In this document: positions 28,415 through 36,930 of the stretch, piece by piece | How the letters are laid out: every line of letters begins with the position of its first letter | How positions within the stretch are numbered: position 1 is the first letter of the stretch | Origin: Rodentibacter sp901420285 | GTDB lineage: Bacteria > Pseudomonadota > Gammaproteobacteria > Enterobacterales > Pasteurellaceae | Length of the DNA stretch: 64,000 nucleotides | Direction: 5' to 3' | Assembly (NCBI RefSeq): GCF_041734645.1 | Contig: NZ_CP162010.1 | Span: 558,001 to 622,000 of the forward strand | Notes under the pieces: generated by a model | Database searches by the model: none | Told to the model about the DNA's origin: nothing | Seen by the model: only the letters and a program-made list of their open reading frames with translations | Made by a program: the position numbers and the translations under genes

Positions 28415-30841
28415 ATGAGCGCTAAAAAAACACAACGCACGACGACTGTAACCATGCCTGTATTGCCGTTACGCGATGTCGTGGTTTTCCCTTATATGGT
28501 GATGCCGCTTTTTGTGGGGCGTGAAAAATCCATTAACGCCCTTGAAGAAGCGATGAACGAAAATAAACAGCTTCTGTTAGTCGCCCAAAAACAAGCAGAT
28601 TTGGAAGAGCCGACCGCTGATGATGTATTTGATGTTGGAACCATCGCTAATATTATTCAGTTGTTAAAATTGCCGGACGGTACGGTGAAAGTGTTAGTGG
28701 AAGGGCATCAACGCGCCAAAATTAACAATCTTGAAGACGGCGAAAAATGCTTTTTGGCAAAGGTTACACCAATCGATACCATACAAGAGAACGAAAGAGA
28801 AATCGAAGTCGTGAAGAGTGCCGTGCTCAGCGAGTTTGAGAATTATCTCACGTTGAATAAAAAAGTGCCGGCAGATGTGTTAAACGCGTTACAACGCATT
28901 GAGGATCCGGATCGCCTTGCCGATACCATGGCGGCACATTTGCCGGTAACCGTGCGACATAAACAAAAAGTGTTGGAATTTGCCGACGTGCAAGAACGCT
29001 TGGAATATTTGCTCGGTATGATGGAGTCGGAGGCGGATATTCTGCAAGTGGAAAAACGAATTCGCGGCCGCGTTAAAAAACAAATGGAAAAAAGCCAACG
29101 CAACTATTACCTAAGCGAACAAATTAAAGCGATTCGTAAAGAAATGGACGAAGGCGAAAGCGACGATACGCTTGATGAAGTGGAACAGCTTCGTCAAAAA
29201 GTGGAAGCGGCCGGTATGCCGACGGAAGTGCGCGACAAAGTTGAAAGCGAGTTACAAAAACTCAAAATGATGTCAGCCATGTCCGCCGAAGCCACCGTGG
29301 TGCGCAGTTACATTGAATGGATGATTCAAGTACCTTGGCATCAGCGTACCAAAGTGAAAAAAGATATCACTAAAGCGCAACAAGTATTAGATGCGGATCA
29401 CTATGGTTTAGAGCGCGTGAAAGAGCGCATTTTAGAATATCTTGCGGTACAGGCGCGCTTAAACAAAGTAAAAGGTCCGATTCTCTGTTTAGTTGGGCCT
29501 CCAGGCGTGGGTAAAACCTCGCTTGGTCAATCTATCGCCAACGCTACCGGTCGTAAATATGTCCGTATGGCGCTCGGCGGCGTACGTGACGAAGCGGAAA
29601 TCCGCGGTCATCGCAAAACCTATATCGGCGCATTGCCGGGTAAATTAATTCAAAAAATGGCGAGAGTGGGCGTGAAAAACCCGCTGTTTTTGCTTGATGA
29701 AATCGACAAAATGGCATCGGATATGCGTGGTGATCCGGCTTCTGCATTGCTTGAAGTGCTTGATCCGGAACAAAACACCACTTTTAATGATCACTACTTG
29801 GAAGTTGATTATGATTTGTCTGACGTGATGTTCGTCGCAACTTCCAATTCCATGAATATTCCGGGACCGTTGCTTGATCGTATGGAAGTGATTCGTCTTT
29901 CAGGCTATACGGAAGATGAAAAACTAAATATCGCGATGCACCATTTATTGCAAAAACAAATCGAGCGTAACGGTTTGAAAAAAGGCGAATTAACGGTGGA
30001 AGAAAGCGCGATTTTGGGCATTATTCGTTATTACACCCGTGAAGCCGGCGTGCGTAACTTAGAACGTGAAATTTCTAAAATTTGCCGTAAAGCGGTGAAA
30101 AATTTATTGGTTGATCCGACGCTCAAATCGATCACCGTAAATGCGGATAACTTGCACGATTATCTCGGCGTGAAACGTTTCGAGTTCGGCAAGGCGGATA
30201 CCCAAAACCGCGTGGGCGAAGTGACCGGTCTGGCATGGACAGAAGTGGGCGGTGATTTACTCACCATCGAAACCGCTTCCGTGCCGGGTAAAGGCAAATT
30301 GATCTTCACCGGTTCGCTGGGCGATGTCATGAAAGAATCTATTCAAGCGGCGATGACCGTAGTACGTGCGCGCGCGGATAAACTTGGCATCAATCCGGAA
30401 TTTCACGAAAAACGCGATATTCACATTCACGTGCCGGACGGCGCCACGCCGAAAGATGGCCCGAGCGCGGGGATCGCCATGAGCACCGCATTGGTGTCTT
30501 GTCTGACAGGCAATCCGGTGCGCGCTGATGTGGCGATGACGGGCGAAATCAGCTTACGCGGTAAGGTGTTGCCGATCGGCGGCCTAAAAGAAAAACTCTT
30601 GGCGGCGCACCGCGGCGGTATTAAAACCGTGTTGATTCCGAAAGATAACGTAAAAGATCTGGAGGAAATTCCGCAAAACGTGAAACAAAACTTGGTGATT
30701 CACGCAGTGGAAACCATCGATGAAGTGTTGGCGCGAGCACTTGAGAATCCGCCGGAAGGCGTTGAATTCGTCAAACTGGAAGCCAAACCTAAAGCGCCGC
30801 GCCGTAAAACCGTCACGAAAACGACAAGATCGGTAAATTAA
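28415..30841 (+). CDS. lon: ATP-dependent protease Lon
   Basis: An 808-residue cytoplasmic AAA+ protease. The N-terminal LAN substrate-binding domain (about 10-200) starts with MPVLPLRDVVVFPYMV; the ATPase domain has Walker A GPPGVGKTS (about 361) and Walker B LFLLDEIDKM. The protease domain carries the Ser-Lys dyad at Ser684 (DGPSAG) and Lys727 (GGLKEKLL). The tail is Lys/Arg rich. It degrades misfolded and regulatory proteins. A sigma-32 promoter is upstream and a terminator follows. A repeat copy (30482-30495) encodes STAL next to the active site. Confidence 0.99.
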   Translation: MSAKKTQRTTTVTMPVLPLRDVVVFPYMVMPLFVGREKSINALEEAMNENKQLLLVAQKQADLEEPTADDVFDVGTIANIIQLLKLPDGTVKVLVEGHQRAKINNLEDGEKCFLAKVTPIDTIQENEREIEVVKSAVLSEFENYLTLNKKVPADVLNALQRIEDPDRLADTMAAHLPVTVRHKQKVLEFADVQERLEYLLGMMESEADILQVEKRIRGRVKKQMEKSQRNYYLSEQIKAIRKEMDEGESDDTLDEVEQLRQKVEAAGMPTEVRDKVESELQKLKMMSAMSAEATVVRSYIEWMIQVPWHQRTKVKKDITKAQQVLDADHYGLERVKERILEYLAVQARLNKVKGPILCLVGPPGVGKTSLGQSIANATGRKYVRMALGGVRDEAEIRGHRKTYIGALPGKLIQKMARVGVKNPLFLLDEIDKMASDMRGDPASALLEVLDPEQNTTFNDHYLEVDYDLSDVMFVATSNSMNIPGPLLDRMEVIRLSGYTEDEKLNIAMHHLLQKQIERNGLKKGELTVEESAILGIIRYYTREAGVRNLEREISKICRKAVKNLLVDPTLKSITVNADNLHDYLGVKRFEFGKADTQNRVGEVTGLAWTEVGGDLLTIETASVPGKGKLIFTGSLGDVMKESIQAAMTVVRARADKLGINPEFHEKRDIHIHVPDGATPKDGPSAGIAMSTALVSCLTGNPVRADVAMTGEISLRGKVLPIGGLKEKLLAAHRGGIKTVLIPKDNVKDLEEIPQNVKQNLVIHAVETIDEVLARALENPPEGVEFVKLEAKPKAPRRKTVTKTTRSVN
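30482..30495 (+). repeat. Candidate uptake-signal repeat
   Basis: Core exact; encodes M-S-T-A-L just after the catalytic serine motif of Lon. Confidence 0.65.
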
Positions 30842-30848
30842 TGATACA

Positions 30849-30882
30849 CTTTGGGCTTGTTAATCAAACAAGCCCTTTTTAT
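30849..30882 (+). terminator. Terminator of lon
   Basis: Stem GGGCTTGTT/AACAAGCCC (30853-30874) followed by T5 and ATTTT. It ends a few bases before the hemW start. Confidence 0.9.
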
Positions 30883-30889
30883 TTTGAAC

Positions 30890-32044
30890 ATGATGCTCCG
30901 CGTTCCTCCCCTTTCCCTGTATATTCATATTCCTTGGTGCGTACAAAAATGCCCGTATTGCGATTTTAATTCTCATGCGCAAAAGGGCGAAATTCCGGAA
31001 AACGACTACATTCGTCATCTTCTGCTGGATTTGCAGGCGGATTTAGCGCGCTTCCAACCTTCCGTGCAAAAGCGCAAATTGCGTTCGATTTTTATCGGTG
31101 GCGGCACACCGAGTTTATTTTCGGTAGACGGTATTGCACGCCTGTTAAACGGCGTGAAAGAGCAAATTCCGTTTGAAGAAAACATCGAAATCACTTTGGA
31201 AGCCAATCCCGGTACGGTAGAAGCGGAACGCTTTAAAGGCTATGTGGCCGCCGGCGTAACCCGTATTTCTATGGGCATTCAAAGTTTTAACGACGACAAA
31301 CTGCAACGTTTAGGGCGCATTCATAACGCCGCCGAGGCTAAACGTGCGGTTCACTTGGCGAAAGTTTCCGGGCTGCAAAGTTTCAACTTGGATTTAATGC
31401 ACGGTTTGCCGAATCAAACTTTAGCGGAAGCCTTAGACGATTTACGCCAAGCCGTTGAGCTTGAACCGCCGCATCTTTCTTGGTATCAGCTCACTATTGA
31501 GCCAAACACGTTGTTTGCTTATCGTTCGCCGAAATTACCGGACGATGACGAGCTTTGGGATATTTTCGAGCAGGGACACCAATTTTTAACCGCGGCCGGT
31601 TATCGACAATATGAAACGTCCGCTTACGCCAAGCCGGGTTTTCAATGTGAACATAATTTGAATTACTGGCGTTTCGGCGATTATTTGGCGATTGGATGCG
31701 GTGCTCACGGCAAGCTCAGTTTCTCACACGGCGGGATTTTACGTTTTTCTAAAACCAAGCATCCGAAAGGTTATTTGCGCGGTGAATATCTTTACGAAGA
31801 AAAAAATGTGCCATATGCAGAGCGCCCTTTCGAGTTCTTTATGAACCGTTTTCGCCTATTGGATGCGGTGCCGAAACGCGAGTTCGAAGCTTACACGGGC
31901 TTATCGCAAAGCACGGTTAAACATCAGATCGATTTGGCCGTCGCACAAAATTATGTCGTAGAAAATGCCGATTTTTGGCAAATCACCGAACACGGTAAAT
32001 TGTTTTTAAACGAATTGTTGGAATTGTTTTTAGTGGAAGAATAA
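30890..32044 (+). CDS. hemW: HemW, radical-SAM haem chaperone
   Basis: About 384 residues. It has the HemW cluster motif HIPWCVQKCPYCDFNSH (CxxxCxxC, no fourth Cys as in HemN), GGGTPSLF for SAM binding and the HemW-like tail FEFFMNRFRLLDAVPK and WQITEHGKLFLNELLELFL. HemW binds haem and is thought to hand it to respiratory enzymes; it is not a coproporphyrinogen oxidase. The frame is open from 30851, but that start lies inside the lon terminator. ATG at 30890 or 30893 fits the family; no clear ribosome site is seen. Confidence 0.94.
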   Translation: MMLRVPPLSLYIHIPWCVQKCPYCDFNSHAQKGEIPENDYIRHLLLDLQADLARFQPSVQKRKLRSIFIGGGTPSLFSVDGIARLLNGVKEQIPFEENIEITLEANPGTVEAERFKGYVAAGVTRISMGIQSFNDDKLQRLGRIHNAAEAKRAVHLAKVSGLQSFNLDLMHGLPNQTLAEALDDLRQAVELEPPHLSWYQLTIEPNTLFAYRSPKLPDDDELWDIFEQGHQFLTAAGYRQYETSAYAKPGFQCEHNLNYWRFGDYLAIGCGAHGKLSFSHGGILRFSKTKHPKGYLRGEYLYEEKNVPYAERPFEFFMNRFRLLDAVPKREFEAYTGLSQSTVKHQIDLAVAQNYVVENADFWQITEHGKLFLNELLELFLVEE

Positions 32045-32148
32045 ATGGCATGATTTTCATATTGGTGGATAAAAATTTGCGCTTGTTTATTTAAAACGTG
32101 CGTATTAAAGTAACGCAACCGTTTACTTCTTAAAAAATAGGAACAAAA

Positions 32149-32808
32149 ATGAATCAATTGGAAATGAAAAAAATCGCCGCGCAAGCCGCTTTGCAATATG
32201 TCAAAGCGGATACCGTGGTGGGCGTGGGGAGCGGTTCTACGGTGAATTGTTTTATTGAAGCTTTAGGTGCGCTGAAAAATCAAATTAAAGGTGCCGTAGC
32301 GGCTTCAAAAGCATCGGAAGCCTTGCTTCGTAAACAAGGCATTGAAGTATTTAGCGCCAATGACGTGTCGGGATTAGATATTTATGTGGACGGGGCGGAT
32401 GAAATCAATCCACAAAAAATGATGATTAAAGGTGGCGGGGCCGCACTGACTCGCGAGAAAATCGTGGCAGCTTTGGCGAAGAAATTTATTTGTATCGTGG
32501 ATGCTAGCAAACAGGTGGATGTGTTGGGCTCGACTTTCCCATTGCCGGTGGAAGTCATCCCGATGGCGCGTTCGCAAGTGAGTAGAAAATTAGTCGCTTT
32601 GGGTGGTATGCCTGAATATCGCGAAGGCGTAGTGACAGATAACGGCAATGTGATTTTAGACGTGCACAATTTTGCCATTTTAAATCCGGTGGAAATGGAA
32701 AAAGAATTAAATAACATTGCGGGCGTAGTAACCAACGGTATTTTCGCTTTACGTGCCGCAGATGTAGTCATTGTCGGCACGCCGGAAGGGGCAAAAATCA
32801 TCGAATGA
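32149..32808 (+). CDS. rpiA: Ribose-5-phosphate isomerase A
   Basis: 219 residues. Signatures are GVGSGSTVNCFI (about 26-37, phosphate loop), YVDGADEIN (catalytic aspartates near 81-84), IKGGGAALTREK (Lys and Glu of the active site near 94-103) and the end VVIVGTPEGAK. It interconverts ribose-5-phosphate and ribulose-5-phosphate. It lies directly upstream of serA; the two genes are neighbours in E. coli as well. TAGGAA precedes the ATG. With rpe this window holds two pentose phosphate enzymes. Confidence 0.98.
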   Translation: MNQLEMKKIAAQAALQYVKADTVVGVGSGSTVNCFIEALGALKNQIKGAVAASKASEALLRKQGIEVFSANDVSGLDIYVDGADEINPQKMMIKGGGAALTREKIVAALAKKFICIVDASKQVDVLGSTFPLPVEVIPMARSQVSRKLVALGGMPEYREGVVTDNGNVILDVHNFAILNPVEMEKELNNIAGVVTNGIFALRAADVVIVGTPEGAKIIE

Positions 32809-32874
32809 TGTCGAAGGCGTATTGGACCGTCATGCGATGTGAAGAGTTTTAAAATAAGAAATAAGGATGCAACT

Positions 32875-34107
32875 ATGACAAACAAAGTTTCACTCGACAA
32901 ATCTAAAATTAAATTCGTACTGCTGGAAGGTGTGCATCAAAGTGCGCTGGATACGCTTCACGAGGCGGGTTATACAAATATCGATTATTACAAAAAAGCG
33001 CTGGATGGCGACGAATTAAAAGCGGCGATTAAAGATGCGCATTTTATCGGTTTGCGTTCGCGTACCCACTTGACCGCTGAAATGATCGACGCCGCACCAA
33101 AATTAATTGCCGTAGGCTGTTTTTGTATCGGTACCAATCAAGTCGATTTAAACGCGGCGAAAGCGCGCGGTATTCCGGTGTTTAACGCGCCGTTCTCCAA
33201 CACGCGCTCTGTGGCGGAATTGGTATTAGGGGAAATTTTATTGCTAATGCGCAACGTGCCAAAGGCCAATGCGGAAGTACATCGTGGCGTATGGAATAAA
33301 TCTGCCGTGGGCGCTCATGAAGTGCGCGGTAAAAAATTAGGTATTGTGGGTTACGGGCATATTGGCTCGCAATTAAGTATCATTGCCGAATCTTTAGGTA
33401 TGGACGTGCATTTCTACGATATCGAAAACAAATTGCCGCTTGGTAATGCCAAGCAAGTGCGCAATCTGGAAGAATTGCTTGGTTCTTGCGATGTGATTTC
33501 CTTGCACGTGCCAGAATTGCCTTCGACCCGTAATTTAATGAGCGCCGAACGTATCGCGCAATTAAAACAAGGCGCCATTTTAATTAATGCGGCGCGCGGT
33601 AGCGTCGTGGATATTGATGCTTTGGCGCAGGCCTTAAAAAACGGCAAGGTGCATGGCGCGGCAATCGACGTATTCCCGGTCGAACCGGCTTCGATCAATG
33701 AAGAGTTTGTTTCACCGTTACGCGAATTCGATAACGTCATTTTAACGCCACATATCGGCGGTTCCACAGCGGAAGCGCAAGAAAATATCGGTTTTGAAGT
33801 GGCGGGCAAATTCGTTAAATATTCCGACAACGGCTCAACCCTTTCTTCAGTAAACTTCCCGGAAGTATCCTTGCCAGAACACGAAGGCACTAAACGTTTA
33901 TTGCACATTCACGAAAATCGTCCGGGTATTTTGAACAAACTCAACCAAGTTTTCGTTCAAGCCAATGTCAATATCGCGGCGCAATATTTACAAACCGATC
34001 CAAAAATCGGCTATGTGGTGGTGGATGTGGAAACCGAAGATTCCGCACCGCTATTGGCTAAGTTACGCGAAATCGACGGCACCATTCGTGCACGTGTGTT
34101 GTATTAG
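32875..34107 (+). CDS. serA: D-3-phosphoglycerate dehydrogenase
   Basis: A 410-residue first enzyme of serine synthesis. The NAD fold has GIVGYGHIGSQ (about 158-168), catalytic Arg in INAARGSVVDI, and the Glu/His pair with LTPHIGGSTAEAQ. The C-terminal ACT domain (about 338-410, LLHIHENRPGIL and NIAAQYLQT) binds serine for feedback. The frame opens 12 codons earlier at 32839, but the ATG at 32875 has AAGGA nine bases upstream and matches the E. coli start. Length equals E. coli SerA, the short form. Confidence 0.97.
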   Translation: MTNKVSLDKSKIKFVLLEGVHQSALDTLHEAGYTNIDYYKKALDGDELKAAIKDAHFIGLRSRTHLTAEMIDAAPKLIAVGCFCIGTNQVDLNAAKARGIPVFNAPFSNTRSVAELVLGEILLLMRNVPKANAEVHRGVWNKSAVGAHEVRGKKLGIVGYGHIGSQLSIIAESLGMDVHFYDIENKLPLGNAKQVRNLEELLGSCDVISLHVPELPSTRNLMSAERIAQLKQGAILINAARGSVVDIDALAQALKNGKVHGAAIDVFPVEPASINEEFVSPLREFDNVILTPHIGGSTAEAQENIGFEVAGKFVKYSDNGSTLSSVNFPEVSLPEHEGTKRLLHIHENRPGILNKLNQVFVQANVNIAAQYLQTDPKIGYVVVDVETEDSAPLLAKLREIDGTIRARVLY

Positions 34108-34135
34108 CCGAGCCATGAAATCGGAACCTTAAAAC

Positions 34136-34185
34136 AGCACCGCATTGACCCCTTGTCAGACAAGGCTCCAATGCGGTGCTATTTA
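34136..34185 (+). terminator. serA terminator built from an inverted repeat pair
   Basis: AGCACCGCATTG (34136-34147) and CAATGCGGTGCT (34169-34180) flank an inner stem CCTTGTC/GACAAGG. An A-rich stretch precedes and ATTTAATT follows. It is an inverted pair of the window-wide repeat placed 28 bases past serA. Confidence 0.78.
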
Positions 34186-34211
34186 ATTAAAGCAGTTATA
34201 ATTTTCCATAA

Positions 34212-34257
34212 AAAGATCTGTCTCCCGCATATTTTATTATGCGGGAGACAGATCTTT
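34212..34257. terminator. Perfect 20-bp inverted repeat between serA and cupin gene
   Basis: Arms AAAGATCTGTCTCCCGCATA (34212-34231) and its exact complement (34238-34257) enclose a six-base loop. The position, between convergent genes and 25 bases past the cupin stop, suggests a bidirectional terminator; the A/T-rich ends would give U runs in both transcripts. Confidence 0.8.
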
Positions 34258-34282
34258 ATGATAAAGACCGGTTTAATTTCCG

Positions 34283-34618
34283 CTATGCATCTTTTGGAAA
34301 AACAACAGTAAGTAAAAATTTGAAATTTTCTAATGCATATAATGCGTGCGGATGGTTTGCCGGTAATACAATACTTTCGCCGGCAGAAACAATGTAGTCT
34401 TTATCATCAATGGTAATTTTGGCTCGCCCCTCCAAAAGTGTGACAAGTGCGTCACCTCGTGATTTATGAGCGCTTATTTCTTCGTCTTTAGGTAGGCAAA
34501 ACAGGGTTAAACCAACACCTTGATTTTGTCCGAGGGTTTTGCTGATGACTTGCCCATCTTGGTAGGAAATTTGATCAACCAATTTTAATACGGTAGCTTT
34601 TTCAATATTTTTTAACAT
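34283..34618 (-). CDS. Small cupin-domain protein
   Basis: A 111-residue single-domain cupin. Cupin motif 1 is degenerate (ISAHKSRGDALVTLLEG), motif 2 is VLPANHPHALYAL (His-x-His near residue 90), and GESIVLPA precedes it. Metal ligands appear partly conserved, so it may bind a metal, but no specific reaction can be named. GGAG precedes the ATG. A Fur-box-like palindrome overlaps its likely promoter. It is divergent from ilvG and isolated between strong terminators. Confidence 0.75.
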   Translation of the reverse strand: MLKNIEKATVLKLVDQISYQDGQVISKTLGQNQGVGLTLFCLPKDEEISAHKSRGDALVTLLEGRAKITIDDKDYIVSAGESIVLPANHPHALYALENFKFLLTVVFPKDA

Positions 34619-34634
34619 ATTTTACTCCTTAGTT

Positions 34635-34647
34635 GATAATCATTATC
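34635..34647 (-). promoter_or_regulatory. Fur-box-like palindrome
   Basis: GATAATCATTATC is an exact 6-1-6 inverted repeat equal to the right-hand 13 bases of the Fur consensus GATAATGATAATCATTATC. It lies 17 bases upstream of the cupin ATG. fur itself is at 57321-57785. Confidence 0.65.
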
Positions 34648-34715
34648 TTCTTTATTCTACGTCGATTAAATCTGTAATGCATCCGATTTTATCAACAAAC
34701 CACTTTATTTTTCGT

Positions 34716-34721
34716 TATAAT
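34716..34721 (+). promoter_or_regulatory. -10 element of ilvG
   Basis: Consensus TATAAT, 34 bases before the ilvG ATG; the -35 is poor. The leader is too short for the peptide attenuator known before E. coli ilvG. Confidence 0.55.
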
Positions 34722-34755
34722 GCTGCTCCTGAATTAAATGGTAATAGGATAAGCT

Positions 34756-36417
34756 ATGACGGGAGCGCAATTATTAATTGAATGTATCAAGGCACATAAT
34801 GTAAACACAATTTTCGGCTATCCCGGCGGTGCAATTATGCCGACCTACGATGCGCTTTACGATTCCGGCTTAGACCATTTACTGTGTCGCAACGAACAAG
34901 GCGCTGCCATGGCGGCCATTGGTTATGCGCGTTCCAGCGGTAAAGTGGGCGTGTGTATCGCTACTTCCGGCCCCGGTGCGACGAATCTGATTACAGGTTT
35001 GGGCGACGCGATGATGGACTCCGTTCCTGTGGTGGCAATCACAGGGCAAGTCGCCGCGCCGTTAATCGGTACTGATGCCTTTCAAGAAGCAGACGTACTA
35101 GGCTTATCCCTTGCTTGTACCAAACACAGTTTTATCGTGCAAAGTGCGGACGAATTGGCGGACGTTTTTGCGCAAGCTTTTGAAATCGCACAAAGTGGCC
35201 GTCCCGGTCCGGTATTAATCGACGTACCGCGTAATATTCAAGTAGGCGACGTGCCGGCGCACGTGAAAGCTTATGTAAAAACACCGGCAAAACCCACCGC
35301 ACTTTCCGCAGCCAATCTCGCGCAAGCCAATGAATTGTTGAAAAACGCGAAGAAACCTGTGCTTTATGTGGGCGGCGGTGTCGGTATGGCAAAAGCCGTG
35401 CCTGCGTTGCGTGAATTTTTAGCGCAAACCCGTATGCCTTCCGTTTCAACCCTAAAAGGCTTGGGCGCGATTGATCCAAGTGATGATGTGTATATGGGGA
35501 TGATTGGCATGCACGGCACGAAAGCCGCAAACTTCGCCGTGCAAGAATGTGATCTATTGCTTGTTTGCGGTGCGCGTTTTGACGATCGCGTAACAGGCAA
35601 ACTCGATACTTTCGCCCCGCACGCCAAAGTGATTCATTGTGATATTGATGCGGCAGAAATCCACAAACTTCGCAAAGCTGATGTGGCATTGCAAGGCGAT
35701 TTAATCCAAGCGCTAAGCGCACTCAAACAACCTTTAGATATTGAACCTTGGCGTGCGCACGTTCGCGCTCTGAAAAGCAAATTAGATTTCACTTATGTGG
35801 ATAATGTCGGCAATCGACCGATTGATCCTTGGGCATTGCTTAATACGCTTTCCAACCGCAAACCACAAAATGCGGTGATTTGTACCGATGTAGGGCAGCA
35901 CCAAATGTGGTCAGCGCAACATATGCAGCATTTCGCGCCTGAAAATTACATCACCTCTGCCGGTTTCGGCACGATGGGTTTTGGGCTTCCGGCTGCCGTG
36001 GGCGCGAAAAAAGCGCGTCCGCAAGATGACGTAATTCTCGTCACCGGCGATGGTTCTTTTATGATGAATGTACAAGAACTCGGTTCAATCAAACGCGGCA
36101 AGCTGCCGGTAAAAATCTTATTACTCGATAACCAACGCTTAGGCATGGTGCGTCAATGGCAGGATTTATTCTGGAACAAACGCCGTTCCGAAACCATTTT
36201 AGATGACAATCCGGATTTTGTGATGCTTGCCAACGCTTTTGGCATTTCGGCAGAACGTATTGAGTCCGCCGATGAAGTGGATGGCGCGCTCACCCGATTG
36301 TTGGAAAGCGACAGCGCCTATTTATTGCAAGTATGCATTCCGCCTGATGAATGTGTCTGGCCGCTGGTGCCACCGGGCGCGTGCAATGCCGATATGGTGG
36401 AGGAAATGAACGCATGA
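34756..36417 (+). CDS. ilvG: Acetolactate synthase II, large subunit
   Basis: A 553-residue thiamine-diphosphate enzyme of valine, leucine and isoleucine synthesis. The start FGYPGGAIMPTYDALY is followed by catalytic Glu47 (RNEQGAAMAA), TSGPGATNLITGL, the FAD-region FQEADVLGL and the ThDP motif GDGSFMMNVQEL (about 430). The frame is intact, unlike the frameshifted ilvG of E. coli K-12. The closing WPLVPPGA segment is typical of IlvG. Its stop overlaps the ilvM start (ATGA). A canonical AAGTGCGGT word lies inside (35296-35304). Confidence 0.97.
   Translation: MTGAQLLIECIKAHNVNTIFGYPGGAIMPTYDALYDSGLDHLLCRNEQGAAMAAIGYARSSGKVGVCIATSGPGATNLITGLGDAMMDSVPVVAITGQVAAPLIGTDAFQEADVLGLSLACTKHSFIVQSADELADVFAQAFEIAQSGRPGPVLIDVPRNIQVGDVPAHVKAYVKTPAKPTALSAANLAQANELLKNAKKPVLYVGGGVGMAKAVPALREFLAQTRMPSVSTLKGLGAIDPSDDVYMGMIGMHGTKAANFAVQECDLLLVCGARFDDRVTGKLDTFAPHAKVIHCDIDAAEIHKLRKADVALQGDLIQALSALKQPLDIEPWRAHVRALKSKLDFTYVDNVGNRPIDPWALLNTLSNRKPQNAVICTDVGQHQMWSAQHMQHFAPENYITSAGFGTMGFGLPAAVGAKKARPQDDVILVTGDGSFMMNVQELGSIKRGKLPVKILLLDNQRLGMVRQWQDLFWNKRRSETILDDNPDFVMLANAFGISAERIESADEVDGALTRLLESDSAYLLQVCIPPDECVWPLVPPGACNADMVEEMNA
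35296..35304 (-). repeat. Canonical Hin-type uptake signal AAGTGCGGT
   Basis: Exact copy inside ilvG. Confidence 0.7.
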
Positions 36418-36632
36418 ATTCATATCAAATTGAAGTCGTCGCTCAGCACCGCATTGAAGTGCTGGAACGCATTCTCCGCGTCGTGCGCCATCGCGGTTTT
36501 ATCGTGACAAAAATGGTAATGGAACTGATTGATGGCAAAGTGCGGTTAAAATTTACCGTAAAATCCGACCGCACTTTGGATTTGTTGGTGAATCAGTTGG
36601 TGAAATTGCCGGATGTGGTAACCATTAATTAA
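36414..36632 (+). CDS. ilvM: Acetolactate synthase II, small subunit
   Basis: A 72-residue ACT-domain regulatory subunit. Recognisable by VLERILRVVRHRGFIV near residues 13-28 and KVRLKFTVKSDR later, matching E. coli IlvM (85 residues) in the N-terminal half. The start overlaps the ilvG stop by four bases (ATGA), with GGAGGA upstream, so the subunits are coupled. It contains one candidate repeat (36445-36458, encoding QHRIE) and two canonical AAGTGCGGT words in opposite orientation (36538 and 36568) within 219 bases, an unusually dense packing. Confidence 0.93.
   Translation: MNSYQIEVVAQHRIEVLERILRVVRHRGFIVTKMVMELIDGKVRLKFTVKSDRTLDLLVNQLVKLPDVVTIN
36445..36458 (+). repeat. Candidate uptake-signal repeat
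   Basis: Exact 14-mer in ilvM, encoding Q-H-R-I-E. Confidence 0.75.
36538..36576. repeat. Inverted pair of canonical AAGTGCGGT words
   Basis: AAGTGCGGT (36538-36546) and ACCGCACTT (36568-36576), both exact, face each other inside ilvM. Confidence 0.7.
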
Positions 36633-36644
36633 GAGGAAAATATT

Positions 36645-36905
36645 ATGTCTAAAATTTTGAAAGCTACATTTATTACATCTTTATTAGCTTTATCAGCAAA
36701 TGCGTTTGCTAGTGATAGCTATGCATTGGTTGTTTATAGTCCAAGCGTAAATTACATGAACACATTGGTTCAAAGAAATAATCAAGAGCAGTGTTTAGAA
36801 ACTAAAGCTGAATTTGAAAAAGAATTCGCTAATGAAGCTACTGATAGCTCGGGTAAAACAAGGTTTTTCTTTAAATGTATTAACGTTAAAAACGGTGCAA
36901 TTTAG
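36645..36905 (+). CDS. Small secreted protein of unknown function
   Basis: An 86-residue protein I do not recognise. It has a convincing signal peptide: MSKILK start, hydrophobic TFITSLLALSA and cleavage predicted after AFA (about residue 22). The mature part (about 64 residues) has two cysteines (QCLE and FKCIN) that could form a disulfide. AGAGGA precedes the ATG, and it begins 13 bases after ilvM, so it is in the operon. Codon use is more A/T rich than ilvG and ilvD, and a MITE-like element follows it; both suggest insertion into the ilv operon. It occupies the place of ilvE in E. coli. Confidence 0.75.
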   Translation: MSKILKATFITSLLALSANAFASDSYALVVYSPSVNYMNTLVQRNNQEQCLETKAEFEKEFANEATDSSGKTRFFFKCINVKNGAI

Positions 36906-36930
36906 TAAATTCTCCGTAAGTTCTTCTGCC

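Noticed and set aside
30851..30889. Longer hemW start at 30851
   Set aside because: It would translate the lon terminator hairpin; family alignment supports 30890 or 30893.
36351..36413. Longer ilvM reading frame starting inside ilvG
   Set aside because: The ATG at 36414 with the ATGA overlap and GGAGGA upstream fits the family; the extension would encode ilvG in another frame.
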